DNA from: Candidatus Magnetominusculus xianensis
Lineage (GTDB): Bacteria > Nitrospirota > Thermodesulfovibrionia > Thermodesulfovibrionales > Magnetobacteriaceae
NCBI GenBank assembly: GCA_001541255.1
Contig: LNQR01000070.1
Coordinates: 62,001 to 126,000, forward strand
Direction of reading: 5' to 3'
DNA length: 64,000 nt
In this document: positions 45,301 to 52,082 of the stretch, in pieces
Numbering within the stretch: the first letter of the stretch is position 1
Layout of the letters: every line of letters begins with the position of its first letter
Made by a program: the position numbers and the translations under genes
The notes under the pieces: generated by a model
What the model was told of the DNA's origin: nothing
The model's input: the letters and a program-made list of their open reading frames with translations, nothing else
The model's database searches: none

Positions 45301-45420
45301 TACGGTAGGCAGGTTGTTAACAGGCAGCTTCTTGTATCCGGCAATGCCGAAAAACAGGAGACTACACATGACAAGAGTAGTCATTACCGGCCGCTTTATC
45401 CAAATTTCAGAAAGGTTCAT
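42337..45420 (-). CDS. RND-family multidrug efflux permease
   Basis: A 1027-residue AcrB/MexB/MdtBC-type inner-membrane pump with twelve helices and two large periplasmic loops. The start 'MNLSEIWIKRPVMTTLVM' is typical. The proton relay is intact: two Asp in 'GFVVDDAVVVLENIFRRM' (helix 4) and Lys in 'GLVKKNGIMMVDFA' (helix 10). It exports hydrophobic compounds with a periplasmic adaptor and an outer-membrane channel. Neither gene is next to it: upstream lies a restriction gene, downstream the HD-GYP pair. Partners must come from elsewhere, or the operon was broken by insertion. Confidence 0.93.
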   Translation of the reverse strand: MNLSEIWIKRPVMTTLVMCSLLFFGIAGYKKLPVNNLPTVDFPTIQVSVNFPGANAETMASTVATPLERQFTQIAGLEQMTSSSSTGKTSITLQFSLDRNIDAAAQDVNSYIAAAAKDLPSALPYPPTYKKVNPADNPVVYIAISSDTLRMSQVDEYAETFISEHISMLNGVSQVLVYGAQKFAVRVRVDPSKLVSAGVGLDQVKNAISAGNVNLPNGIIDSSYQQYSIQSNGQLFSAAGYLPLIVAYRNGSPVRIQDIGTAEDDVENNRTAAWFKTKDKADRSIVIVVKRQPGSNTVEVADSIMNLIPKLKSKLPASLNMKVFYNQADYIRESAQDVQYTLVFTIFLVIMIIYVFLRSAMATVIPGIAVPLSIVGTFCVMYVLNYSLNNLTLMALTLSAGFVVDDAVVVLENIFRRMEHGEPAMKAALDGSKEISFTVLSMTISLVVVFIPIMFMSGIIGKLFREFAVSIGVAILVSGFISLTLTPMLCSRFLRHGGKTRDASNSYYERVFDSVLKVYGSLLKSVLKHRYTMLVFTLIIMAATVFLFIYIKKGFIPGEDQNYFRGVTMASESISFQDMVRHQQTISEIARKEPDVESLISVVAPMSLPGANSGILFVTLSNSKDRKRSVDQIIAALRPKLNSVVGLRAFLQNPPVITIGGQVTNALYQFTLQSVDLKELYKYGDILTHKVREIDGLTDVSNDIMLNSPRINVEVDRDKASALGLTLNSIQDTLYSAYGTRQVSTIYTDINQYQVILEVEPKYQLDPSALSLLYIRSDDGRMVPLYTVAKITMGSGPLVVNHTAQLPSATISFNLQGTKSIGDAVLEITKIAKETLPVNITTSFQGSAQEFQKSITSMGILLLITILIIYVVLGILYESFIHPITILTSLPLAGFGALGTLMLFKMELDVYAFVGVVMLVGLVKKNGIMMVDFALQLERENGENSVDSIYHACMIRFRPIMMTTMAALFGTLPIALGIGAGGDARRPLGVAVIGGLFFSQMLTLFVTPVFYVYMDKFNRWITKDKGH

Positions 45421-45538
45421 ATACCCTGAGTTTTAAATCAATTCTGACACTAAGGCTGTATTATAATGACTCAGCGTGAGATAGTCAATGAGGCGTGAGC
45501 TGAATGGTTAATGTCAGCAAACAACACCGTGACATAGC

Positions 45539-46441
45539 TTATGGTTTTTCTAAAAGAGACCATATGTCATTACAGAAAAAATGGTCGATAGAGCGAATGT
45601 GTTTTTTTAAGAGCTTATCAGTGAGCATGTTGGGTCGGATGTCACAGTAATATACGCCGTCAAGTGGATTGAGTTTAACCGTATATACTTTAAAGTGGCC
45701 TGGTAGAAATGTTGCGTTTATTCCGTATTCGTCATGTCGTCGTGTGCTTTTCCTCTGCACGTCATTCAGGAATATAGCGATATGAGGCAGTGCTGTGTTT
45801 GTCAATTTGCAGTAGAGAAATTTATCCATGAAAATCTTGTCTATCCTGTCTTTGCTTGAAGTTTTAACCGAGCCGATAACTTTTAAATCGGATTTATTGT
45901 ACAGAAGGAGGTCGTGCTGATAACTCATGTTGAATTGAAAAACCTTGTTGAGATAAACAGGCACTTGCACTGTGCCGCTCTCACATTTGATGCCTATTTC
46001 CTTTATCAGCAATTGGATAAGTCTCTCAAAGAGATCACCGTTGACCTTACGTGCCGTATTTGATTGTCCAGATGGTAGGGCATCAAGGGCAGCGCCGACG
46101 GATTGTGCAATGGTATAAATACCACATTTAATAATGTCGCGGCTGGAGTCCTGTTGACTGATGTCTTTAAGTGCCTTGAGAAGTCTTAGAAATTCTACCT
46201 CGATTTTTGAAATATCATTTATACTGTAAATCAGATTTGAGTTAATTGGCCTTGAAATATTGAAATGACCATCGCTCTTGTATTGATAGAAATGATAATG
46301 GTTTTCATTCTGTGAGACAATTATTGCCTGAAGTCCATCGGCGACAAATTCCAAATAAATCTTACTGAAATTAATATAGTCTTCGATGGTTACAAATTTC
46401 TCTTTATTTGAAGCAATCTGGACAATCTTAGATAGTTTCAC
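45539..46441 (-). CDS. Putative type II restriction endonuclease
   Basis: A 300-residue protein without a recognised name. It is placed as the restriction partner because it overlaps the DNA methyltransferase by four bases (GTGA; start codon GTG). A plausible PD-(D/E)xK-type core is 'NMSYQHDLLLYN', 'LKVIGSVKTSSKDRIDKIFM', where an Asp is followed by S-V-K; 'NGDLFERLIQLLIKEIG' may supply the upstream Glu. The specificity cannot be read. Codon use is AT-rich. It probably cuts the unmethylated site that the neighbour protects. Confidence 0.65.
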   Translation of the reverse strand: MKLSKIVQIASNKEKFVTIEDYINFSKIYLEFVADGLQAIIVSQNENHYHFYQYKSDGHFNISRPINSNLIYSINDISKIEVEFLRLLKALKDISQQDSSRDIIKCGIYTIAQSVGAALDALPSGQSNTARKVNGDLFERLIQLLIKEIGIKCESGTVQVPVYLNKVFQFNMSYQHDLLLYNKSDLKVIGSVKTSSKDRIDKIFMDKFLYCKLTNTALPHIAIFLNDVQRKSTRRHDEYGINATFLPGHFKVYTVKLNPLDGVYYCDIRPNMLTDKLLKKHIRSIDHFFCNDIWSLLEKP

Positions 46442-47373
46442 CTGATGGATTCCCGTCTTTCCTGAACTTTTCTATCATGCTCAATCCACTGGTCAACTGT
46501 CATTTCCCTGATATTTTCGAGGCGCTGAATCGCCCAGTCGTTATATTGAGGGTTGAGTTCACAACCTAACCATTTGCGGCCAAGCTGCTGCGCCGCAACA
46601 AGTGTTGTACCAGAGCCGGAGAATGGATCAAGGACAATGTCTCCTTTATTTGAAGACGCTAATACAAATTTGCGAACTAATTCTTCAGGCTTTTGCGTTG
46701 GGTGAGGTGTTTTTTCTCCCATGCCGTTGCATGTAGTTGGTATATCTAAAACGTCTTTGGGTTTAGCACCCAGTGGATGAGGCGTCCAGTGCCCTCTGTG
46801 TATCCCGTTTCCATATTGGCTTGTAGCTGCTTGCGGATGTGATGGATATTTAAGGGTATGCGCTCCATATTGTATACGAATCGTATCTACGTTTATTTGA
46901 ACCTTTGATGATTTCCTGAATTGAATAACGCTCTCATGTGAACGCCCCCAGTCATTTCCAAGGTTTGCCTTGTTTTTATAGTGCCAGATCAGCCAGCGGC
47001 AGGCTTTGAAATATTTTGAAGCAGTGTGTTTAATATCTGCTAAAATTTCAGAAAACCCACAGATGTATAATGACCCATGTGGTTTTAAAATTCTCGACGC
47101 TGGTATAATCCATTTCAATGACCATTCAATATAATGCTCCTGGCTTTCAAAATTATCCCATTCGGCCTTATTGATATTATAAGGGGGGTCGGCAAATATT
47201 AAATCAATAGATTCATCTTCTATCGAATCTAACCACAAGATACTATCCCCTTGATAAAGGCTGCCGTTTGGATTGCTGTAGTGCAGCCTGAATCCGGGTT
47301 CTTTGGCATTAATCTCATATGTAATGCCAAGCTGATCCATGAAAAGTGAATACGTTTTTTGCACTGTCTTCAT
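46438..47373 (-). CDS. DNA methyltransferase, beta class (N6-adenine or N4-cytosine)
   Basis: A 311-residue methyltransferase. Motif IV 'IFADPPYNINKAEW' comes before the AdoMet motif 'VLDPFSGSGTTLVAAQQLGR', the order of the beta class, with the target region between ('HRGHWTPHPLGAKP'). D-P-P-Y is typical of amino-methylation of adenine or N4-cytosine. Start ATG 47373 lies seven bases after a TACAAT box with no ribosome site, so the message may be leaderless; GTG 47379 is the longer alternative. It is the first gene of the restriction-modification pair. Confidence 0.9.
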   Translation of the reverse strand: MKTVQKTYSLFMDQLGITYEINAKEPGFRLHYSNPNGSLYQGDSILWLDSIEDESIDLIFADPPYNINKAEWDNFESQEHYIEWSLKWIIPASRILKPHGSLYICGFSEILADIKHTASKYFKACRWLIWHYKNKANLGNDWGRSHESVIQFRKSSKVQINVDTIRIQYGAHTLKYPSHPQAATSQYGNGIHRGHWTPHPLGAKPKDVLDIPTTCNGMGEKTPHPTQKPEELVRKFVLASSNKGDIVLDPFSGSGTTLVAAQQLGRKWLGCELNPQYNDWAIQRLENIREMTVDQWIEHDRKVQERRESIR

Positions 47374-47494
47374 TCGCACTATTGTATAATATTTTCGCCC
47401 ATGCAGGCAATTGGGATTTTTCAGCGTGACTGAGGTGATTTCCTACCGCGATTAAATATGGCAGAAAAACAGACTAAACATGTTATACTATGGT

Positions 47495-48076
47495 ATGAAA
47501 CTGGAGAGAGAAAGACTAAAGGGTTTGATTTCGGGTGTTTTGAGCCAAGCTGGTCAAGTGCCAAAAGTAAAGCTGGCAAAGCTGATATTGTTAGCTGAAA
47601 TTGAGTACTACAAGAAAGCTGGCAAGTCTATTACTGGCTTGTATTTTTTACGGTTGACTTATGGGCCGGTAATAGCTTTTTTCGATGAGGTGCTTAACGA
47701 AGGGATTGATATTCTCTGGACTAAGGAAATGTCTGATGTCCACGAAAGCGCAAGGCAAGGAAAACAATATTCATACCGTTGTATAAACAAATATACCGTA
47801 CCTGCCCCTCACGCAGAGTTATGGGCTGAAACACAGGAAACTATAACCAGTGTCGTCAATAAATATGGGGGAATGACAGGGATGGAGCTGTCTAATATTT
47901 CTCATAAATTGCCTGCGTGGCGCTATTCAGAACCAAACGAACCTATCTACGTGTCTGAATTAGCAATCGATACAGAGGAAAAATACTTTGCCATGTTGGA
48001 TATAGTAGAGGAAATGGAAGAAATGGAAGATGATTCCCTTGAAAAAGAACTATTCAGAACATTACAAAATACTTAA
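47495..48076 (+). CDS. Panacea-domain (DUF4065/SocA-like) antitoxin
   Basis: A 193-residue protein with the Panacea pattern 'VKLAKLILLAEIEYYKKAGK', 'SITGLYFLRLTYGPVIAFFD', and an acidic C-terminal tail ('EEMEEMEDDSLEKEL'). Panacea proteins are promiscuous antitoxins that neutralise unrelated toxins. TATACT at 47484-47489 is five bases before ATG 47495, again without a ribosome site; ATG 47480 is the longer alternative. The 3' end overlaps the RelE-like gene by 47 bases. Confidence 0.82.
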   Translation: MKLERERLKGLISGVLSQAGQVPKVKLAKLILLAEIEYYKKAGKSITGLYFLRLTYGPVIAFFDEVLNEGIDILWTKEMSDVHESARQGKQYSYRCINKYTVPAPHAELWAETQETITSVVNKYGGMTGMELSNISHKLPAWRYSEPNEPIYVSELAIDTEEKYFAMLDIVEEMEEMEDDSLEKELFRTLQNT

Positions 48077-48365
48077 ATCGGAATTTCCTCCAAAACTTAT
48101 AGATTTAATCAGCGCTAAAGAAGATATTATAGTATCGTCTCCAATAGTATCGTCTCCAACAACAAATCCCCTCCTAAAGCATCAGTCCAAAAATATCAGA
48201 CGATTTAAGTCCGGCAAACTTCGAATTCTTTATGCTTTATCTGTGGAGTCTGCTGATTTGTGGGGATGCGAACCGTCAGACCCTGAAATTATGTTTCTTT
48301 ACGTAGGCTTAAGAAACAACAACACTTATGATGATGCTTATAAGTATTTATCTTCACACTGGTAA
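48030..48365 (+). CDS. RelE/HigB-like toxin paired with the Panacea protein
   Basis: A 111-residue protein. The C-terminal part 'RRFKSGKLRILYALSVESAD', 'IMFLYVGLRNNNTYDDAYKY' matches the RelE superfamily (basic strand, then Arg and a terminal helix), enzymes that cut mRNA on the ribosome. A perfect 15-base tandem duplication (48129-48158) encodes IVSSP twice in a variable loop. The overlap with the Panacea gene implies a toxin-antitoxin pair. Confidence 0.7.
   Translation: MIPLKKNYSEHYKILKSEFPPKLIDLISAKEDIIVSSPIVSSPTTNPLLKHQSKNIRRFKSGKLRILYALSVESADLWGCEPSDPEIMFLYVGLRNNNTYDDAYKYLSSHW
48129..48158. repeat. 15-base tandem duplication in the RelE-like gene
   Basis: The unit ATAGTATCGTCTCCA occurs twice without a gap (48129-48143, 48144-48158). 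It is in frame and repeats five residues. Confidence 0.9.
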
Positions 48366-48455
48366 AACCCTTTCCCATAAAGCCCGAGGTATATCAAGTA
48401 TTTTATATCATACATCATTGACATCCAATGAAAATATTTTGTATATTTTACCATC

Positions 48456-49379
48456 ATGGCAATACCACAATATGAAACATTAATGCTTCCTTTCTTAAAA
48501 GCAATAGAAGGTAAGATTTTAGATAGAAAGTCTGTGATATCAAAGCTTTCCGATGACTTTAAGCTGACAGATGAGGAGCGGAAGGAAAGGTATCAGAAGT
48601 CCAATCAAAATATTTTTAGTGATAGGGTTAGTTGGGCGGCAACATATTTAAAGAAGGCTGGGTTGATTGAGTCTCCCCAAAGGGCATGTTATGAGATAAC
48701 ACAGACAGGAATGGATGTCCTAAAGCAAAAACCCTCTGAGGTTAATGATGATTTCTTGTTCAAATTTCCACAATTTAGAAATTTTAAAAAACAACCGAAG
48801 AAATTAGATGAATCTCAAAAAGAAGTGTGCCCCAAAACAGAAACAGTAGGCAGAACTTCAAGTACACCTGAAGAACGATTAGAGTACGCGTATAAAGAAA
48901 TGATAGATAGTTTAGCACAGGAAATAATTGAAACTATAAAGAGATGTCCCCCTGAATTTTTTGAACACTTAGTTATTGATTTGTTACTAAAGATGGGATA
49001 TGGTGGTTCGAGAAAAGATGCTGGTCAATCTATAGGGCGGACTGGGGATGGAGGCATTGATGGTATCATAAAGGAAGACAAGTTAGGATTAGATGTTATC
49101 TATATACAAGCCAAAAGATGGGAAAGCCAAGTGCCTGTAAGTGCATCCAGAGATTTCCTTGGCGCATTAACAATAAAAAAGGCGAAAAAGGGAGTTTTAA
49201 TAACAACATCAACATTCCCAAAAACCTCACACAGTGATGTAGCTGGACTAGAAAATAAGGTAGTACTCATTGATGGTAACATGTTAGCAGAATTAATGAT
49301 AGAGCATAATGTTGGAGTATCAATTCAATCGGTTTATGAAGTAAAGAAAATAGATAACGATTATTTTTCAGAAGATTAG
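48456..49379 (+). CDS. Mrr-family restriction endonuclease
   Basis: A 307-residue protein with the two-part Mrr layout. The N-terminal winged-helix Mrr_N domain has 'IPQYETLMLPFLKAIEGKI' and 'SWAATYLKKAGLIESPQRAC'. The C-terminal catalytic domain has 'FEHLVIDLLLKMGYGGSRKD', 'RTGDGGIDGIIKEDKLGLDV' and the catalytic 'IYIQAKRWE' (Q-x-K). Mrr proteins cut modified DNA (type IV). No SD is evident before the ATG; a TATATT box is eight bases upstream. It ends the accessory cluster just before bioF. Confidence 0.92.
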   Translation: MAIPQYETLMLPFLKAIEGKILDRKSVISKLSDDFKLTDEERKERYQKSNQNIFSDRVSWAATYLKKAGLIESPQRACYEITQTGMDVLKQKPSEVNDDFLFKFPQFRNFKKQPKKLDESQKEVCPKTETVGRTSSTPEERLEYAYKEMIDSLAQEIIETIKRCPPEFFEHLVIDLLLKMGYGGSRKDAGQSIGRTGDGGIDGIIKEDKLGLDVIYIQAKRWESQVPVSASRDFLGALTIKKAKKGVLITTSTFPKTSHSDVAGLENKVVLIDGNMLAELMIEHNVGVSIQSVYEVKKIDNDYFSED

Positions 49380-49456
49380 TATTGTATACTATTGATTTAT
49401 ACCGAAATTTCCTGTTATGTTCAATCTCATAGCGCAGTGGCGGCGCGCGGCGGCCT

Positions 49457-50653
49457 ATGGACTACAAATATAAAATAGAACAACTTAGAAGACAAGACCT
49501 CCTTCGGACAGTCAGAGACAGGGGCTGTCCTGCTGGCAGGGTGATTAACATTGATGGTCGTGACCTCCTTAATTTCTCATCAAACGACTATCTCGGCCTT
49601 GCCTCAAGCCCCGCCCTAATCGGGGCAGCAAAACAGGCTCTCATGGACTATGGGCACGGCGCCGGGGCCTCCAGGCTCTTAAGCGGAGGCACCACTGTTC
49701 ATGCCCTGCTTGAGGAAAAAACAGCCGCCTTCAAAGGCGCTGAAAAGGCAATAATGTTTAACTCCGGCTACGCTGCAAACACCGGGGCTATCCCCGCGTT
49801 GACCGATGACAACTCCGCCATCTTCAGCGACGCCCTTAACCACGCCAGCATAGTTGACGGCTGCAGGCTCTCTGCCGCAAAAAGATATATTTATAGGCAT
49901 AATGACCTTGACCATCTCGAATCACTGATGAAAAACTCCCCATGCGCCCATAAACTTGTCATCACCGAATCGGTCTTCAGCATGGACGGCGATGTCGCTG
50001 ATATTTATAATCTGAATCTGCTGTGCAATAAATATAACGCAGCCCTTTACATTGACGATGCACACGCAACCGGCGTTATAGGGCAGGGCAGGGGTGCGCT
50101 TGCACATTTTAACGTCACGCCGAATGATAATATTATCCAAATGGGGACATACTCCAAAGCCCTTGGCTCAATCGGTGGATTTGTCGCTGGCTCAGAGGCC
50201 GTAATCGATTATCTGTTTAACACTGCCCGCTCACTGATATACTCCACAGCACTTCCCGCGGCGGCAGCGGCAGCGTCACTTGCGGCAATTGAATATGTTG
50301 AGGCACATTCTGAGTTACCGGCTGAGTTACCGGCTGAGTTACCGGCTGAGTTACCGGCTGAGTTACCGGACTTAATTGTTAAACTCCATAAGACAATTGA
50401 CAACTGCCGCCGTATGCTTCGCTCAAAAGGATTCACAGTTACGCTTGATAACACCCCAATTATCCCCATCGTGTTTGACTCAACAGCAGAGACTTTACAC
50501 ATATCAGGGCGTCTGCTTGAGATGGGTGTCTATGCCCCGGCTATCAGGCCGCCTACTGTTAAACAGCCTCGAATCAGGATTTCCATTTCTGCCTTCCATG
50601 AAGATGAAGACATAGAGCATCTCGTAAATGCCCTGTCTGAGGCCATAAGATGA
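49457..50653 (+). CDS. bioF: 8-amino-7-oxononanoate synthase
   Basis: A 398-residue PLP enzyme that condenses pimeloyl-ACP/CoA with alanine in biotin synthesis. Marks: 'FSSNDYLGLASSPALIGAAK', 'MFNSGYAANTGAIPAL', 'YIDDAHATGVIGQGRGAL' and the PLP Lys in 'MGTYSKALGSIGGFVAG'. An unusual insertion of ELPA repeats (residues about 286-305) comes from a 12-base tandem repeat; family members have no such segment. It overlaps the following SDR gene by four bases. No good ribosome site is seen before the ATG. Confidence 0.95.
   Translation: MDYKYKIEQLRRQDLLRTVRDRGCPAGRVINIDGRDLLNFSSNDYLGLASSPALIGAAKQALMDYGHGAGASRLLSGGTTVHALLEEKTAAFKGAEKAIMFNSGYAANTGAIPALTDDNSAIFSDALNHASIVDGCRLSAAKRYIYRHNDLDHLESLMKNSPCAHKLVITESVFSMDGDVADIYNLNLLCNKYNAALYIDDAHATGVIGQGRGALAHFNVTPNDNIIQMGTYSKALGSIGGFVAGSEAVIDYLFNTARSLIYSTALPAAAAAASLAAIEYVEAHSELPAELPAELPAELPAELPDLIVKLHKTIDNCRRMLRSKGFTVTLDNTPIIPIVFDSTAETLHISGRLLEMGVYAPAIRPPTVKQPRIRISISAFHEDEDIEHLVNALSEAIR
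50311..50370 (+). repeat. 12-base tandem repeat inside bioF (five units)
   Basis: Unit TGAGTTACCGGC, five copies from 50311; the last ends in A instead of C. It is in frame and encodes Glu-Leu-Pro-Ala repeats, so copy-number changes would lengthen or shorten the protein by four residues without breaking the frame. Confidence 0.95.
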
Positions 50654-51354
50654 GCGTATCGCTGGTTACCGGTGCCTCTGGCGGCATTGGCAGGGCGATA
50701 TGCCAAAAGCTCCTGCAGCATAACTCAGATGTTATTGCACACTACTACAGCGCTGATGAGAAATTCATTGAATATTTCATCAGCGCGCCCGTATTTGCCG
50801 TAAAGGCTGATTTAAGGAATAAAGACGACATTGAAAACCTCTCAAAACTGATAGAAACGCGATTCGGACATATTGACCATGTTATCAACGCCGCCGGTGT
50901 GACCGCCGATGAGCTGTTAATAAAGTGCCCGGAAAGTTCATGGGACGAGGTGATAGATGTGAATCTGAGCGCTTGCTTCAGGGTTATCAGGGCAATGCTG
51001 CCTTTGTTTGTTGTGGCCGGGGGCGGGCATATTGTAAACATTTCCTCACGTTCGGCTCTGAGAGGCACAGCCGGTCAGTGTGCCTATAGTGCCTCAAAGG
51101 CCGCCCTGCTTGGCCTTACTGTGTCACTGGCACAGGAACTGGCGCCGCAAAACATCAGGGTAAACGCTGTAATGCCGGGCTATGTCGAAACACCTATGGG
51201 GCTTTCAAATCCAAAGGCCCTCGCCCGTGCTAAATCCAGCAGTGTACTTAACACCCTGTCAGACGCAGATGAGGCAGCTGAGTTGATCTGGTTTATTCTT
51301 AATACTAAGACCGTCACAGGGCAGTTCTTTACGCTTGACAGCAGGTTGACATGA
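50650..51354 (+). CDS. FabG-like short-chain dehydrogenase in the biotin operon
   Basis: A 234-residue SDR. The cofactor motif is 'TGASGGIGRAI', then 'NAAG', the catalytic Ser region 'VNISSRSALRG', and Tyr-Lys in 'YSASKAA'. The end 'TVTGQFFTLDSRLT' is FabG-like. It overlaps bioF upstream and bioD downstream (4 bases each), so it is made with them and may be a dedicated 3-oxoacyl-ACP reductase for building the pimeloyl chain. That role is inferred from context. Confidence 0.82.
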   Translation: MSVSLVTGASGGIGRAICQKLLQHNSDVIAHYYSADEKFIEYFISAPVFAVKADLRNKDDIENLSKLIETRFGHIDHVINAAGVTADELLIKCPESSWDEVIDVNLSACFRVIRAMLPLFVVAGGGHIVNISSRSALRGTAGQCAYSASKAALLGLTVSLAQELAPQNIRVNAVMPGYVETPMGLSNPKALARAKSSSVLNTLSDADEAAELIWFILNTKTVTGQFFTLDSRLT

Positions 51355-52052
51355 AGGGGTTTTTTATCACTGGCACGGACACGGGAGTAGGGAAGACTGT
51401 TGTCAGTGCTATGCTTGGCGTCCTGCTCAAAGAAAAGGGTTTTCCTCATGTGGCAGTCAGAAAACCCATCGAGACCGGCTGCACCGTTTTTGATAATACC
51501 CTGATGCCTGAAGACGGCCTGTTTCTGAAAAACATCACAGACTCAGCCGAAGACATCGGTGTAATAACACCGCTTAGATTTACTCATCCACTTGCCCCAG
51601 CTGCGGCAGCAGGGCTTGAGAACACGACGATAGATGTTGATGAGATAGTGCAGTCATTTAGGAATATTGACAGCTCCACTGTGGCAGTCGTTGAGGGTGT
51701 TGGCGGGCTGCTTGTCCCGATTACAAAGACATTCTTTGTCTCTGACCTGATAAAAGAACTTGACCTGCCGGTTATCCTCGTCTGCACAAACAGGCTTGGG
51801 ACAATCAACCACACGCTGCTTTCTCTGGAACATATGAAAACAAAAGGCATCACCGTTGCTGGTATAATCTTCAATAATAATATAATAACCGGCGGGCGTG
51901 ACATATCTATTGGTACTAATATCGGACTAATAAGACAATTAACCGCCGTGCCGGTAATTGCCGCCCTGCCTTTTCTTGATACAATAAATTATAATACCTT
52001 AGTTGACGTCTCAAAGACGCTGGATTATGGTATAATCAGGAGTTTTCTATAA
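51351..52052 (+). CDS. bioD: Dethiobiotin synthetase
   Basis: A 233-residue BioD. P-loop 'GTDTGVGKTVVSAML', substrate Lys in 'VRKPIETGC', and 'VVEGVGGLLVPITKTFFVSD' are characteristic. It forms the ureido ring of dethiobiotin from DAPA, CO2 and ATP. It is translationally coupled to the SDR gene. bioA and bioB are absent from the window. Confidence 0.96.
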   Translation: MKGFFITGTDTGVGKTVVSAMLGVLLKEKGFPHVAVRKPIETGCTVFDNTLMPEDGLFLKNITDSAEDIGVITPLRFTHPLAPAAAAGLENTTIDVDEIVQSFRNIDSSTVAVVEGVGGLLVPITKTFFVSDLIKELDLPVILVCTNRLGTINHTLLSLEHMKTKGITVAGIIFNNNIITGGRDISIGTNIGLIRQLTAVPVIAALPFLDTINYNTLVDVSKTLDYGIIRSFL

Positions 52053-52082
52053 TAAGATATTTTCTGAAGAGGAAAAAAATAA

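Noticed and set aside
50311..50370. CRISPR-like array
   Set aside because: The units are 12 bases, contiguous, without spacers and in a coding frame; no cas genes are present.
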